A DNA stretch of 64,000 nt from Isoetes taiwanensis (Eukaryota; Streptophyta; Lycopodiopsida; Isoetales; Isoetaceae). The notes under the pieces were generated by a model. That model was not told the origin of the DNA and did no database searches. It was given only the letters and a program-made list of their open reading frames with translations. The stretch spans positions 1,524,852 to 1,588,851 of the forward strand of contig JAJEKV010000015.1 of NCBI GenBank assembly GCA_021234155.1. Direction: 5' to 3'. Shown one piece after another: positions 1 to 11,954 of the stretch. A program made the position numbers and the translations under genes. The first letter of the stretch is position 1. Each line of letters starts with the position of its first letter.

Positions 1-353
1 AAATGCAAAATTGAAAGATAAGTTCAAACTATTTATTAAAGACTTAATTCAAGATAAATTTTCTGAATTTTCTTTAAAGCATGCCAACAGTACCACAACT
101 TGCATATAGTACTTGATCAGAGATATGAATTGACAGTTTTTTTTTAGATTCGTTGATTAAACTATCCTAAAAAGTTCTCGTCAGAGGGGTAAGTAGCATA
201 AGCTACAGAACGAGAGAATAAGTATCCATCATTTGGTTATTGTTGAGTTGTTTCAAAACTCTTCTACATGCTTTGTGAGCATTATGGCATTCCAAAGCAT
301 CAAGTAACATGAGGTTCAAATGGAAAACATGAATAACAAAGGTAAATATATAA
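1..353. other. No gene seen left of the LINE
   Basis: AT-rich sequence with no open frame of note and no recognisable RNA gene. It ends at the left target-site copy of the L1 LINE. Confidence 0.5.
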
Positions 354-366
354 CCTACTTGAATTT
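354..366. repeat. Target-site duplication of the L1 LINE, left copy
   Basis: CCTACTTGAATTT, identical to 6827-6839. It lies directly beside the A-rich tail, as expected for target-primed reverse transcription. Confidence 0.92.
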
Positions 367-514
367 ATTTTTTTATTTTTTTTTTAAGGATAAAGAATTT
401 TCCATTTAAAGGTAAACTATTACACAGCCTTATAGCAGATAGACACCCTCCTGAACAAGTTTGAAGAGGGGATAGCTACAAAGCCCTTTTGGACTGCATG
501 TAGATGCCTTCTTC

Positions 515-3500
515 TTAAGGTGGTAGTTTGATGAAGGTCTCCCAAACAAGGGAAACATCATCTTCGACCACACACTTGAACTTTCTAAGCTTCTCTATGA
601 GCATGTGCAGTATTTGTGTGGCTGTAGTATATGCTTCTTTGCCTAGAGTGAAAGAATTGCGCCTTTTCCATATGACCCATAATGCCCATGATCTGACAAT
701 ATGAAAAGCTCTGGCCATTCTACTGGATATCTACCTAGAAGGAGATCATTGGTCCCCAGTGTAATGTTGAACATATCCATGCACCACGACCACACAACTT
801 GCAGGTCAGTGCACTCTGCTAAGCAGTGTTCCAGAGACTCTTCCTCCATCTTGCACAATGGACATAGAGGGCTCACGTCACCTTTGAATTTGGATACCCT
901 TCTGTTTACCATAGGAGCCCTATGAATTACTTGCCATAAAAAAGAATTCACTCGGGGAGGGAGAAGTTTTATCCATACACCCCTCCAAATTTCCTTCAGC
1001 TGTGTGTCAGTGACTTGCACATTCCATTGAGCTGGTAGCAATAAAGTACCTTTTGTCTTCAGACGCTTATATGCTGATTTCACAAATGACCCCACCTGCA
1101 AAGATTGATCGAGAACCCAAGGTTTCTTACTTGTGCTATTTATGTTGTTTGGAAGGCTTACTGCAATACATTCCCACATTGTTTTGTCGTTATTTTGGAG
1201 GCCGAATTTCTGCTTGAATACCATCCATTCTGTTAACTGACCACCTTCATACCACATTGCACATGAACCAATGCCACAGCTGATCCATCTTCTCACCACT
1301 CTGATGTCAGCCAAAAGGGCCAAAGGACCATTCTTATTGCGGTAGTTGACTGGAATCCACCATGGTGGAGTAGTACTCGCTGCACAATTACTGATATTCA
1401 ATGTGAAGTGCTTTTCCACCACGTCCCACGCGGAAATGAGACCTCTTAAGAACGGTGAGGCCTCAGAACTTGGTTTCAAGCCATAAAATAGAGACCATGG
1501 AAGAGATACTTGTGCTGATACTTTAGCATGTGTGCAGGAGAAACATATGGCCTGCGCTATGAGTTGGAGGCCTGGTGACTTCGTTTTCTCCTCTAAAATA
1601 TTCCACATGCTTTTGGCTACTAGTATTTTGCTTTGTAGGGTTAAGTCAATCATGCCTATTCCCCCTTCTTCCTTATCTCTTTTACATTTCCACCATGCTA
1701 TTTTCACTAGTGCTCCTTCCTCGTTGCCTCCCCACACAAAGTTTCTAATTGTCCCTTCCATTTCTTTTACTTTCTCTGGTGGGGCTATGAGGAGAGATGA
1801 GACGTAGATGTGCGTGCTGCACAGCACATGCTTCGCTACTACTATCCTGCCAGCCAATGATAGTTTTGCGACTTTCCACCAATTCAGATGCTTCTGTAAT
1901 CCTAATATCATCTCATCCCATACTTTTGTTGAGGGTACTTTAATTCCCACTGGGATTCTTTTATGATTTTCCACGGGAGTCGCTCTAAACACCTGGGATG
2001 TGGTCCTTCCCCAGCCCATTGCGCCGAGCATTTCTTCCAGTTGATGAGACATCCTGAGGCCAAGGAGAAAGTATCTAACAACTGACTGGCATTCTTTAGA
2101 TTGCTCTCCTCTGCTACTAGAAACAAAAAAGAGTCATCTGCATATTGATTGCATATCTGCTGAGATCCATCTCCCATTTGAAGACCTTCTACTAGACCAT
2201 CCCTTGAGGCCTGTAGAAATAGCTGTGAGAAAGCTTCAGCTGCTATGTTAAATAAAAATGGGGCTAGTGGGCATCCCTGTCTAATGCCTCTTTCGATGAC
2301 GAATATAGGAGAGGACTCCCCGTTGAGAAGAACAGAGGCCCGTGCGGAGTGGAGTAATCTCTTTACACTTCCAGTAAAAAATTCCCCGCAACCCAATTTT
2401 AACAGCATTTTATATAAAAAGCTCCACCTGATGCTATCGTATGCCTTAGTAAAATCCACCCAATACATACCCTCAAAAGCTGTTGCTATATTGTGCAGAA
2501 TGTTCCTTCCTGGGAGAAAACATGACTGGACGGGGGAGATAGTTTTTGCAAGTATGGGCTTTATTTTCTCTGCCATTCCCTTTGCTATTATCTTATAAAA
2601 TGCCGACAGCAATGTGATGGGTCTCCAGTCATTGATAGTACGTGGGTCTTTTCCCTTTGGAATCAAAACGATACAACCTGTATTTAGCTTGGGATCCAGG
2701 TGGTCTGCTTGTAGGAAGTCTGTATAAGGTGAGAATACATCAGTTTTAATCCATTCCCAATAAACCAGAAAAAACTCTATTGGAATCCCATCCATCCCCG
2801 GACACTTCTCTTTGTCGAGGGCGATGACTGCCTGATGCAAATCCTCTATAGATAGTGGGCGGCTCAACATTTGGTGTTGCTCATTTGTTATGACTGGAGA
2901 CACCTTGGAAACCACTAACTCTTCAAACTCGTCCTGGAACGGCATACGCTTCTCACCGAAGAAGCTTTGAAAGTGATCGTGAAGAAACTTATGGAGCCCA
3001 TCACAACTTTTTGGTATCGACCCATCATCAAGTGTAATGCTAGATAATGCTGTTGACCACCTCTTCTGCTTGGCAGCCTTAAAGAAAAACTTAGAGCATT
3101 TATCTGCTTGCCTAAGCCAAGTTAAACCTACCTTGCTTCTGTTCTCGACAGTCTTGGTCTCCTCTGACTTTTTAATCTCATCCAGTAATTTTTCCTCTTC
3201 TGTACCATCATTGGGACCCGCTGCTCTGAGGGTTGTCAATTGACTGTATAGTTTGTCCAAAGATGCTCTCTCCTCCTGTACTTTTTCTCTCCCCCATAGT
3301 TTAGCAAATTGCTTAATATTTGCTAGTGCTGCCGTTAAGGCCTTCATGCCTGAGTCTTTTATAAATGCCGCTTGCCAAATTTCTTTGCATTTTGTAGTAA
3401 AAGCAGGCTCTTTCAGATACTTGATATTCATTTTAAACACTGTTCTTGAGACTTTTTTCCTACATTCCTGGCATGAAATTACCTGGGGATTATGGTCAGA

Positions 3501-4236
3501 TATCGCATTGTCGGTGCAGTTTACTCTACGAAGAGTTGGGTGGGAAAGTGGCGAGTGTATTGTAATTCACGTAACACCTGTCATGTCTAGCGTAAGCTCT
3601 ACCCTGTCCCACCCAACCATTGCACCATGTGAAACCTTTATCCCCCTCCAGCTCAATAAATCCAGCGGCGTCTATCAGTTTACCCCACTGCTCTTTTTCA
3701 AAACCATTGACAATGTCAGATGTTGCACCACGTCTGTCTTCTGATGTCTCCACCATATTAAAATCGCCCAGCATTAACCATGCTATGTGATTACCAAGGC
3801 TTTTGATTTTATGTCTGAGGGAGGCCCATAGTGCACCTCTTCCCCTAGGATTGTTATGCGCGTAAATGTTTAAAATTCCCCATGATTGGTTGTTCTGCTG
3901 CCACACTATGGTGGACCACCTTCCAAATCTATCCGACATAGATGTTGTCACCTTAACCGTGTTTTTCCATGCGATTAAGGTACCAGCACTAGACTTTTCC
4001 TTTGCCGAGACAATTCCAACATACTCATTCCCTATTATTTTAAACAGAACATCAGCTTTCTCCTTCTTACACTTGTGTTCTTGAAAGCATATGATATCCG
4101 CGTTCACTCTCTTTAGTGCTAGTGAAAGCCTGTTGCTTTTAAACTCCGAGGACTTTACTCCTCTAATATTCCAACTCACGATTTTGAAATTCATTATGAG
4201 TTTTAAGAGTATGGCCGACACCTCTATTTTCCACAT
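515..4236 (-). pseudogene. LINE ORF2: endonuclease and reverse transcriptase, frameshifted
   Basis: The endonuclease part (4236-3526) shows WNIRG, QEHKC and GDFNM, the metal-binding landmarks of the AP-endonuclease fold. A frameshift near 3530 moves its last motif (SDHNP) to another frame. The RT part (about 3530-2030) shows FTKAYDSIRW, RQGCPLAPFLF and the catalytic YADD at about 2133-2144. A second frameshift lies near 2030, and the frame continues at 2052-643 with a Cys-rich CPLCKMEEESLEHC segment like the zf-RVT domain. A third frameshift near 680 leads to the C-terminal tail ending at 515. The catalytic residues are kept, so the breaks may be recent. The start is taken at the ATG next to the ORF1 stop; a second Met 14 codons further on lies closer to the endonuclease core. 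Confidence 0.88.
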
Positions 4237-6804
4237 CTAGTTTCCCTTCAATAGCAACTCACCACCAGCGGGGTTGCTAAAAGAGGAGGCTGAGGCTTTT
4301 TTTCTTTTCATCTCACCCATGCTGTCTACATACACATTTGCATCCATCTTATTCTTCTTGCCTATTAGAGCGAATGGGTTATCCAACATTTCCACGTCAT
4401 CTGCTGTATCTATTCCTGACCCTTCGAAGTTATCCTTGTGTATCACCAAAGCCGTTTTTGGGTGCCACACATCACGTGTATCTTTGCATGTTGTACCTGC
4501 AAGCTCCCCCTTCTCTACAGAAGTTGCCTCCGTGATATATTTAGACAACGACGACAATGGTTGTGGAACCTCTGTAGTTTTTAAGGTCACTGTGTTTTGG
4601 GAGCCTCTGAACTTCCTGGCAATATTTCTAGCTCTTGTACTGTGTTTGGAGGCTACCACTTGCCACTGACCCTCCCCGATTGGGGTGTCCTCTTTGGATT
4701 TTGGACTATTATGAGGCGTATTTTCAGACTTATTTTCAGGAATGGGTGAGAATGAGGAGATGGCAGCATTTGTTTCTATAGTGGGTGTAAATGGAGGGGT
4801 GACAGTACACTGGAGAGGTTCAAGTGTCACTTGACTAGTTTCTTTATGTGTAACACCAGCCGTAGCAACAGGTTCCTGCTCTCTATCTTTGGCCCTGGAG
4901 GCAATGTTGTCTTTGGCACTTGCGTGGTCTGACTTGATTACGCCTTCTAGCTCTAAGTTGGGGAACATCCTCCTTATTTCCCATCCATTTATGAGCTTAA
5001 GTAAAAATTTGAAGCAACACATTCCGCTTTTTACTGTCACTCCTTTGGGGATATGTGCGTTTGCTGGGATAGCAACACAGATTCTAGGCCCCTTCGCAAT
5101 TGAATGGGACATGTATGAACCTAGTGTGTTAGCAATAGACTTTAAGAACCCTGGAACTAGCAAGTCTGGTGGTAAATCTTCTATTTCAAACCAACATGGG
5201 ATTTTGATAGCAGAAGTTTGTTTAGGAGAGAAGCCTGGCGTATAGAACTGATACAGAATAAAGTCTCCTGCAAAAGGGTCTGCTGCTCGGGCAACTAGCC
5301 TATCTACCGCTGCTTCACAATCAAACATAATAAGAAAGAAGTTGTTGCACAGTGCCTTAAGCAATTGGTGTTGGGGCAAACCTAACCTCTTCAAGTGTGT
5401 TGATAGCCACGTGCTTAATCTGCGTAGGTCCAAGAAGCCCCCTGTAAAAAAGCCTACAACTGAGCGCGAGATCAAGCTTTCTAAATACTTTTTATGCACC
5501 TCGTGATTAATTTCTGCCATTGGAAAATCATCTTCTACCTCCACAACTCTGTTGGTGCCAATGGCCATTCCTAGTTTAGTGCTACTAATTTTTGTCCCAA
5601 GGTTCTGAATGAGGCCCATCTCAACCATTTGGAGTGCCTCTGTGACTCTTGTGCTTCTATTCTTATCTTGAATGTGGTTCTGAATCCATTCTGAAAATCT
5701 CGGCTTATTTAATACTTTCACTGAATCCTGTCCTTTCCACGCTGAAGCTTTTGGATGACCACCTGTGCTTTCTGCTGCCTTTTCTACCTGATAAGCATCT
5801 ACCCTCTCATCAGTTTGATGCACCGCACCTGCACCTGTGCCTTTCCCCTTAATTATATGGCCTGCTCCTTTCTCTACAGTTGTTATCCCATTTGATGTAG
5901 GTGTTTGAGTCACACCAAATACAATTGCACCTTTATGTGTGCATGTGTTGTTATAGTTTTCAACATCCATATTTGTCATGTCACGATTTTGCGTTTTATT
6001 TTGACTAGCAACAGTTGGATTAGACTTACCTGTAACGCTTGTTTGATGCCCAGTTGCTGTATTGCCTTGTATTTTCCTCGCTAAATTTGTATGCTCCGTG
6101 GTGTTCTTTGCTAGTATAGATTCTACCAGCGCAGCTGAATTCTTCCTTAGCTCTGCCAGTTTATCACCAACTATCTTTTTCTTTTCTTCCCGCTCCCGCC
6201 CCTTTGTTATCTCTGTTGCCTCTTCCATCATAGAATCTAGACAATCACCGAGTAGCAACCCCTGCTGTGTGGCTATGTTATGCTTATAATCGGCAATGCC
6301 TGCCTCGGATAGTCCTGCTTTAAGCCTATGCACTGCCCCAATGGCATTTATACAAAGATCAGAAGCCCTGGCTCCTACTACAGATGCTACATTCTCAACG
6401 CCCACCTGTGCCCCTGCTGATTTCTCAGCATCCAAAATTGCCCTTTCAGTTATGGGCGGACCTGCTGTGTTTGTAGCTCCATGGCTGCAGATATTTTCTC
6501 CCAACGGGCCTGTTGCATGGTGCAGCACAACTGCCACTTTGCTCCTATCTTCCGGAGTCCCCACTGCATGGGTCTTGCCTGCCATAGCTCCATCGATTGA
6601 TCCTTCACTACCATTTTCGAGGTTGCAACAGACCTCTCCCAGATTTGGGGCTTTTGCCCAGGATTTCGGATTCGGACTTACCTGCAGATTTTTTGCTGGA
6701 CTGGGGCCACCGAAGGGCCCCCCACGATCAAGAGCAGAAGCTCTTGCTGCTGCCTCCTGGGCAGCCGCCCGACCTGCCGCTTCTACGTCCGCCACGTCTG
6801 CCAT
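4237..6804 (-). CDS. LINE ORF1 protein (gag-like, DUF4283-like)
   Basis: An uninterrupted 855-residue frame. In plant L1 elements ORF1 encodes an RNA-binding protein that packages the LINE transcript. The N-terminal half is Ala/Gly/Thr-rich and probably disordered. Roughly residues 445-610 contain an FFTGGFLDLR segment and a WFEIEDLPPDLLVPGFL segment, which match the layout of the DUF4283 domain found in plant LINE ORF1. The C-terminal part is polar and contains a GQWQVVASK segment also typical of these proteins. I see no CCHC knuckle after the DUF4283-like region, which many relatives have. The stop codon TAG is followed at once, in the same frame, by the ATG of ORF2. Confidence 0.85.
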   Translation of the reverse strand: MADVADVEAAGRAAAQEAAARASALDRGGPFGGPSPAKNLQVSPNPKSWAKAPNLGEVCCNLENGSEGSIDGAMAGKTHAVGTPEDRSKVAVVLHHATGPLGENICSHGATNTAGPPITERAILDAEKSAGAQVGVENVASVVGARASDLCINAIGAVHRLKAGLSEAGIADYKHNIATQQGLLLGDCLDSMMEEATEITKGREREEKKKIVGDKLAELRKNSAALVESILAKNTTEHTNLARKIQGNTATGHQTSVTGKSNPTVASQNKTQNRDMTNMDVENYNNTCTHKGAIVFGVTQTPTSNGITTVEKGAGHIIKGKGTGAGAVHQTDERVDAYQVEKAAESTGGHPKASAWKGQDSVKVLNKPRFSEWIQNHIQDKNRSTRVTEALQMVEMGLIQNLGTKISSTKLGMAIGTNRVVEVEDDFPMAEINHEVHKKYLESLISRSVVGFFTGGFLDLRRLSTWLSTHLKRLGLPQHQLLKALCNNFFLIMFDCEAAVDRLVARAADPFAGDFILYQFYTPGFSPKQTSAIKIPCWFEIEDLPPDLLVPGFLKSIANTLGSYMSHSIAKGPRICVAIPANAHIPKGVTVKSGMCCFKFLLKLINGWEIRRMFPNLELEGVIKSDHASAKDNIASRAKDREQEPVATAGVTHKETSQVTLEPLQCTVTPPFTPTIETNAAISSFSPIPENKSENTPHNSPKSKEDTPIGEGQWQVVASKHSTRARNIARKFRGSQNTVTLKTTEVPQPLSSLSKYITEATSVEKGELAGTTCKDTRDVWHPKTALVIHKDNFEGSGIDTADDVEMLDNPFALIGKKNKMDANVYVDSMGEMKRKKASASSFSNPAGGELLLKGN

Positions 6805-6826
6805 CCCAATAAATTGCCCAATCTTC

Positions 6827-6839
6827 CCTACTTGAATTT
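6827..6839. repeat. Target-site duplication of the L1 LINE, right copy
   Basis: CCTACTTGAATTT, the partner of 354-366. It marks the 5' end of the minus-strand element, 22 bases upstream of the ORF1 ATG. Confidence 0.92.
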
Positions 6840-8840
6840 TGACTGACCAAATATATCTATTTTATCTGTAACCCATACGAAGAAAGAACTAGATATGAAG
6901 CTGACAAGAAACTGAATCAAACAATCCTTCAACAATGATGGCCCTTGGGATGCTGGCATTATAATTTTCAGAGACTAACGCCCATGGCTATACCAATCGA
7001 AGCGGTAATTGCAAAACAAATGGCCATTATTGGACTTATTGGACTGAAGTCATTTTAAACCCTACCTGCATTTGCACATAGTTTCAACCAATCAAACAAA
7101 CCATATTATGTAAAGTTTAAATTTATGAATATCATACTTGGTAAGTGCATCCGCCAAGAGCAAATCTGATGAAATGATAGAGCTGCAAATAGTCGCCTGA
7201 TGGTACATGGACCGTGAGAAACACCCAAAGAAAGTGCAATCGTGATCAAATGTGTTATTACCTACAACTACAATACAATAGGGTTCTTATTATCAATCAG
7301 TCTTATTATCAAAAGCCCTATGCTTATGTCCCTGCAAAGGTCATGGCAGATCCGATCTTTAGATCTGGCAATGCGGCGAAGAAGGGTGTGGTTATGCAAA
7401 ATAGAGATTCTGGCAAGAACATATTCGTACAAAGACTCCTGGGGTTCTTCTAAAGCTCGATGAAATGCCTACCTTCCCTATTTACAAACAGAAGTCTATG
7501 CCTCACTATCGCCAGTTCTCAGATAACCAGATGCAAAGAACAAATACCTAGAAGCAGAGGGAGAAAGGGCTATGGTGATTACCTTTCCTTATAGCAGAAC
7601 TGGACTGACCTAAATGCCCCAAAGCTTGTTAGATTGCTTAGGGTTTTAAGCTTAGGGTTTTAGTGGCGATTCATTCCCTTGGCCTGTTATCAGGTTGGGC
7701 TGATTATATAGGTTGGCTAACCAAACATAAGTTAGCTCATAGATCCTTAAATTTTCTGCACCGAATTGGAAATTTCTAGAGTACCTGCAGGGAAATGCAG
7801 ACTGAGGTAGAAGGTTAAGCATTCGTATTTCGTGTTGAAATAGCTAAGAAGCTGGTGCAGGCAAGATCTTGGGCTTCAAAACTAGCATCGTTCCCTTACA
7901 CCATGCAGGTTTTGTCAAGGTTCTAACTGGTTATATGGGGCTTTCCAATCCGTTGAGGCCATGGAAGAGCAAGGCATGCCATCTTCTGCCTGATTTGCTT
8001 ACCATTGAGTGCAGGAGAGCATGAAATGGCAAAAAAACCTAGAATGCATTTTTCTAGCATCTTTCAGCAAGAGAGGCTTTTAGTGTGTCTTTTCATTTTG
8101 TAGATATACTAACTCGGCAAGCTTTTATCAAGTACCTTTAGTGACAATAGCATTATTAAATTAACAGCTGCATCAAGAGCTTACATAGTAAATGTAAGAG
8201 TGTAAGAGTGTAACATTTTATTATCCACATTTAAAGTGCACTTATTGAAATATAAAATTAGATACAACAGACATAGATAAATCTGAGTTTATCTAAGTTA
8301 CACTCACAACGCCACCAGCTTCATCATTGATGCGCTTATTTTTTTTTAATGTGCAACTTCATGTAAGTAGAAATGCAATGGAAGAAAAACTTTGATGTAG
8401 AAATGCAATAGAACAAAAAATTCTTTGTACTAAACTATAAACCTCAACAAAAAACACTATTGCTAAGGGATGTGACATTAATGCTGGGCATGCATTAACT
8501 GGAAAATAGATGTTCTTAGAGATTAAAAAGATCAATCTATTATTGGTAGCAAGGGAAGTGAGAATAGCTTGTCTAGAATTCTCATTGCCATTTGTTTCAC
8601 CAAATTCATTCAAAAGGAAGAAGCTTTGTTACAGATTCTTCCACAATGTAAATAATGAGATTGCAAAAATATATATGTGCTGGTAGCAAAAAAGGTCATT
8701 TTGCAGGTAAAGGTTTAATCGTTTTAGGGGTGATCCAGCAAACATATACTACCACCCCAATTCTGGGTCCACACCTAAAAACAACAGTAACAAAAAGACC
8801 ACATGTCGTTGTTCCAAAAAATCTACGTATGGTTATATGG
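6840..8840. other. Gene-poor spacer
   Basis: No supported coding sequence. The short frames at 7214-7463 and 8359-8613 have no recognisable domain. Two AGGGTTTTA-type motifs lie near 7635-7665; these resemble telo-boxes of plant promoters but no gene follows them. Confidence 0.4.
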
Positions 8841-8849
8841 AGGTGTGGT

Positions 8850-9080
8850 TTATTAAGGAGACGGTGTAGTTTTTTTTATGGAGCTATAGTTTTTTTTTTT
8901 TTTTTGAAGGTGTGGTCTTTTTTTGAGGTGTCGTTTTTTTAAAAGAAGTGTTGCTTATTTTTTTGAGGGGGTGTTGTTTTTAAGAAGATGTTGTTTTTTG
9001 AGGTGCAGTTTATAACTAGGTGTAGTTTTTAAGTAGTCGTTTTTTATGGAAGTATAGTTTTTTGAAGTGTGGTTTATAAG
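8850..9080 (+). repeat. GT/T-rich minisatellite, left part
   Basis: Degenerate tandem units of about 65 bases built from phrases such as GTGTGGTTTATAA, GGTGTAGTTTTTAAG and GAAGTATGGTTTTTTGAA. The array stops abruptly at the non-L1 LINE and resumes with the same phrases at 11955. Confidence 0.8.
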
Positions 9081-11954
9081 AATGAGAATGAGAATGACTT
9101 TTTATCGTCCACTGAGGCCAATTGGCCTATGAGACCCAAAAGGAGCGCAGCAAACTTATTACTGTCCGGGTTAAAAAACCCCCGCCCCGAAGGGTTTTCG
9201 AGGGAAAAACCGTGGCAGTAATAAAAATGCTGTCAAACTGTACAAGTATACATCAATGTATATATATACATGTCAAGTGTGTGCCCGAGGACATAGCTGA
9301 TCTCGCATGTCCATAACCTCCTGAAGATATGATCCTAGCACCCGTACGGATGCTGTGCTCAATGTCACATGTAACGGCTGGCCAGGCCTGACCAACTCAG
9401 CATATCGTGTCCGAATTTGATCATATGCTGGGCAACTTTGAAGGGTATGAGATTCATCCTCAATGACTCCCATTTGGCAGCATTGACAGAGCCTGTCCTG
9501 GCGTGGCTCACCAATCCATCTGCCCGTCTCAATTCGAAGATGATGTGCCCCTATGCGAATGGAGGCAATGAGTCTGCGCCTTTTCCTGGGCAAGTGGGTA
9601 TGCAGGTAGCATTGCGGGCCTCGTTCCAATGTGGGATTTATGTGGCGCTGGTAGTGTGCTGTCTTGACCTGTTCAAGGGCATTGGCATCCCAAAGCTTGC
9701 TGAGGAAGCAAGCATCAAGATATTGCCTCAAGCTATGGCGATCTGCCTCTGTTTGCACATGTATGCACCTGTGCTCCTGCACATTCCATCTAGCCAACCA
9801 TTGAGCTCTCTTTTCCCTCCAGCAGGCCTTGAGGCGCTGTGGCTCCATTGCCATGATATAAGCTAGTTTAGGGAGACGATCATCGTCCATATTGACCACC
9901 TTCTGAAAATAGACAATGTGGCGATCAAGGGCCGCCCTCTGAAGAGGCAAGAATCCTATCTCCTGCAGCAGAATTTGATATGGGACTGTGGACTTCACCC
10001 CTAGTGCTCGTACTAAGAAGGCTTTCTGGACCTGCTCCAAGTCATTCCAAGTAGCAAGTGATACTACTGGGCCCCATACTTCCACCCCGTATAAAAGGAC
10101 AGGCTCCACTAAGACCTTGAACAGGTGTGACTGATGGGCCCAATCATACAACTCCGCTCTATGACTATTATTTTGCATTGCATATAGTGCCTTCCAACTA
10201 CTTAGTCACTGTCGTAGCCGTATGGATGTGTCCCAGTGCATAGTAGAAGGAAACTCCACTCCCAAATATTTGTATGTGGATGCAACTTCCACATTTTGGC
10301 CTCGGTAACTGAAGGAGGGGACCCTCGGCTGACGTGAAGATGATATGAAGACCACCTTAGTCTTGGCCAGGTTGACGCCAAGATATCGGGCCGCTTGTAA
10401 ATGTGTCCGTGGCATCGAGATGTCGTTGCATGTCCGCTGGTGTGTAAGCTAGGAGGTCCACATCATCAGCATATATTAACCGGCTCGATGATCCGATAGA
10501 GAAGGTGAGCTCCATCGCCCCATTATCGCCAAAGCCGACTCTCCAATTGATCAATGTAAAGCCCAAACAATGTTGGGGAGAGAGGGCATCCCCGACGCGA
10601 ACCCCGATACTACTATCAAATGGTTGGCTTGTTCCTGCCGCAACCGACCCGACCATCATCTTTCAGATAGCTCGCATTAATCGCATTCGCAAATCTACAG
10701 AACCCCCAAACCGTTGCGGCCTTGCCCATAGTTTTTCCCAGGCACGTTGTCAAATGCCTTCGCGAAAATCCACAAAGCAACAATATAGATCCCGACGGCG
10801 GTCCTCGCCGCCTTCAATCGAAGTTCGTAACGTGAAGATGTGGTCAATGGTTGAGTGCCGAGGTCTCAATCCCTTGGGTGAGGGCCCGCGACCTCTGCCG
10901 CCTTCTCGCCCGCCCTCGAGCCAATCGCTGCTTTCGAGAATCCCAAAGAAGCAATTTTGCAAACACCGAACCCGACCATGATTGTTCGGACTATGGGGCA
11001 AGGTGTGGGTCACCCGCCTTTATATATGGGAACAACTCGCTATTGGTCCACCGCAATGGAAACCTTCTCCTCGTAATGCCTTGTTGAACAAGGCGGTCAA
11101 GACCGGTATTATGGACGGCCCTGCCCACTTAAGCAATTCTGCCTGCATTCCATCCAAGTCTGGGGCTTTCCCATTGGCAAGACGCTGCAAGCTTTGTTCC
11201 ACGTCCGAATCTGTGATTTCCAGCACTGGGCCTTCTTGCAAGGGTAATGCTGCATGTGCACCCCGAGGGTCGATATAGTCTGTTGCAAGTATTGTCTCCA
11301 CCGCCAGAGTGATATTCCCTCGTGGGCTGCACCGCTTTCTAAGAACCCTTCGCCGAAGGTCCTGGATGACGCTCGAGAGTAAAACATTTCCCTTTGATGC
11401 ACTGCAATGTACCTGGCTTTCTTAGCTTTAAGGAAGATGCGGTACTGTCTGACTGCATGTGGGCGTAAAGCAGGGTCTGTGACTTGGCGGAGCCAGCGTT
11501 TGTGTTCTTTGCACTCTGCATCAAACCATTGATTACGTGGGAAGGTTGTGTTCCTGGAGTTCCGTCGCGGGCGGCTTATCCCAAAGCACCTCTCTGCCGC
11601 AGTCCTAAGCACATCAGTCAGCCGGCCTGTCTGTTGCTCTAGTGTAGGATATTGCAAAATTTCTGCCAGGTCATCTATAAGCATCTGGGCATAAGCCCCT
11701 GCATGTTCATAATCCAATCGCAGCTGAGGCATGTGAGGAGTTGTTGCACCGGGGGTTCGCACAACCTGCCAAGCCAACTTCAAGTAAAGTGGTAAGTGGT
11801 CTGAGTCGATCTCTTCATCCCTATTAGATGTTCCCACCTGAAAGTGCTTGATGACATGCATATCCTGCTCAGGCACCAGCACATAGTCCACCACATTAGA
11901 TCCGCCCCCCTGGTTTTCCTGCCTACAAGTGCTCTTGCGGGTGGAAGGCCACTG
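9081..11954 (-). mobile_element. Degenerate non-L1 LINE inserted in the minisatellite
   Basis: A minus-strand non-LTR element, 5'-truncated inside the endonuclease. Its 3' end is a short hexamer array, (AATGAG)2 AATGAC on the plus strand at 9081-9098, that is (CTCATT)n on the element strand, instead of poly(A). Such tails are known from several non-L1 LINE clades. TATAAG occurs on both sides (9075-9080 and 11955-11960) and may be a short target duplication. The clade is not certain from sequence alone; the C-terminal region with a Cys/His cluster and an LLYGVEVWGP segment argues against the L1 family seen elsewhere in this window. Confidence 0.82.
9273..11894 (-). pseudogene. Remains of the non-L1 LINE ORF2 (endonuclease end, RT, C-terminus)
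   Basis: Read from high to low coordinates, the fragments follow the order of a LINE ORF2. 11894-11340 holds the end of the endonuclease with the SDHLPLYL motif. 11301-11020 holds the first RT blocks with GKAPDLDG. About 10860-10750 holds GLRPRHSTIDHIF and CCFVDFREG. 10659-10450 holds the catalytic LIYADDVDLLA. 10415-10206 holds the thumb with YKYLGVEF. 10178-9273 is an open C-terminal region with LLYGVEVWGP and a knuckle CQCCQMGVIEDESH. At least five frame changes separate the pieces. The YADD residues survive, but no long product is possible. Confidence 0.85.

Larger units (their letters stand above)
367..6826 (-). mobile_element. L1-type LINE retrotransposon, nearly complete
   Basis: A non-LTR retrotransposon read on the minus strand: ORF1, then an ORF2 with AP-like endonuclease, reverse transcriptase and a C-terminal zinc-knuckle-like region, then an A-rich tail at 367-386. 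The same 13 bases (CCTACTTGAATTT) stand at 354-366 and 6827-6839, which defines both ends. The 5' leader before ORF1 is only about 22 bases, so either the promoter is very compact or the copy is slightly truncated; the frame stays open upstream of the chosen ATG. ORF2 has three frameshifts, so this copy is not functional as it stands, although both ends are intact. Confidence 0.93.

Noticed and set aside
6296-6835. Plus-strand frame of 179 residues opposite LINE ORF1
   Set aside because: Antisense shadow of the Ala/Gly-rich ORF1; no domain and no promoter.
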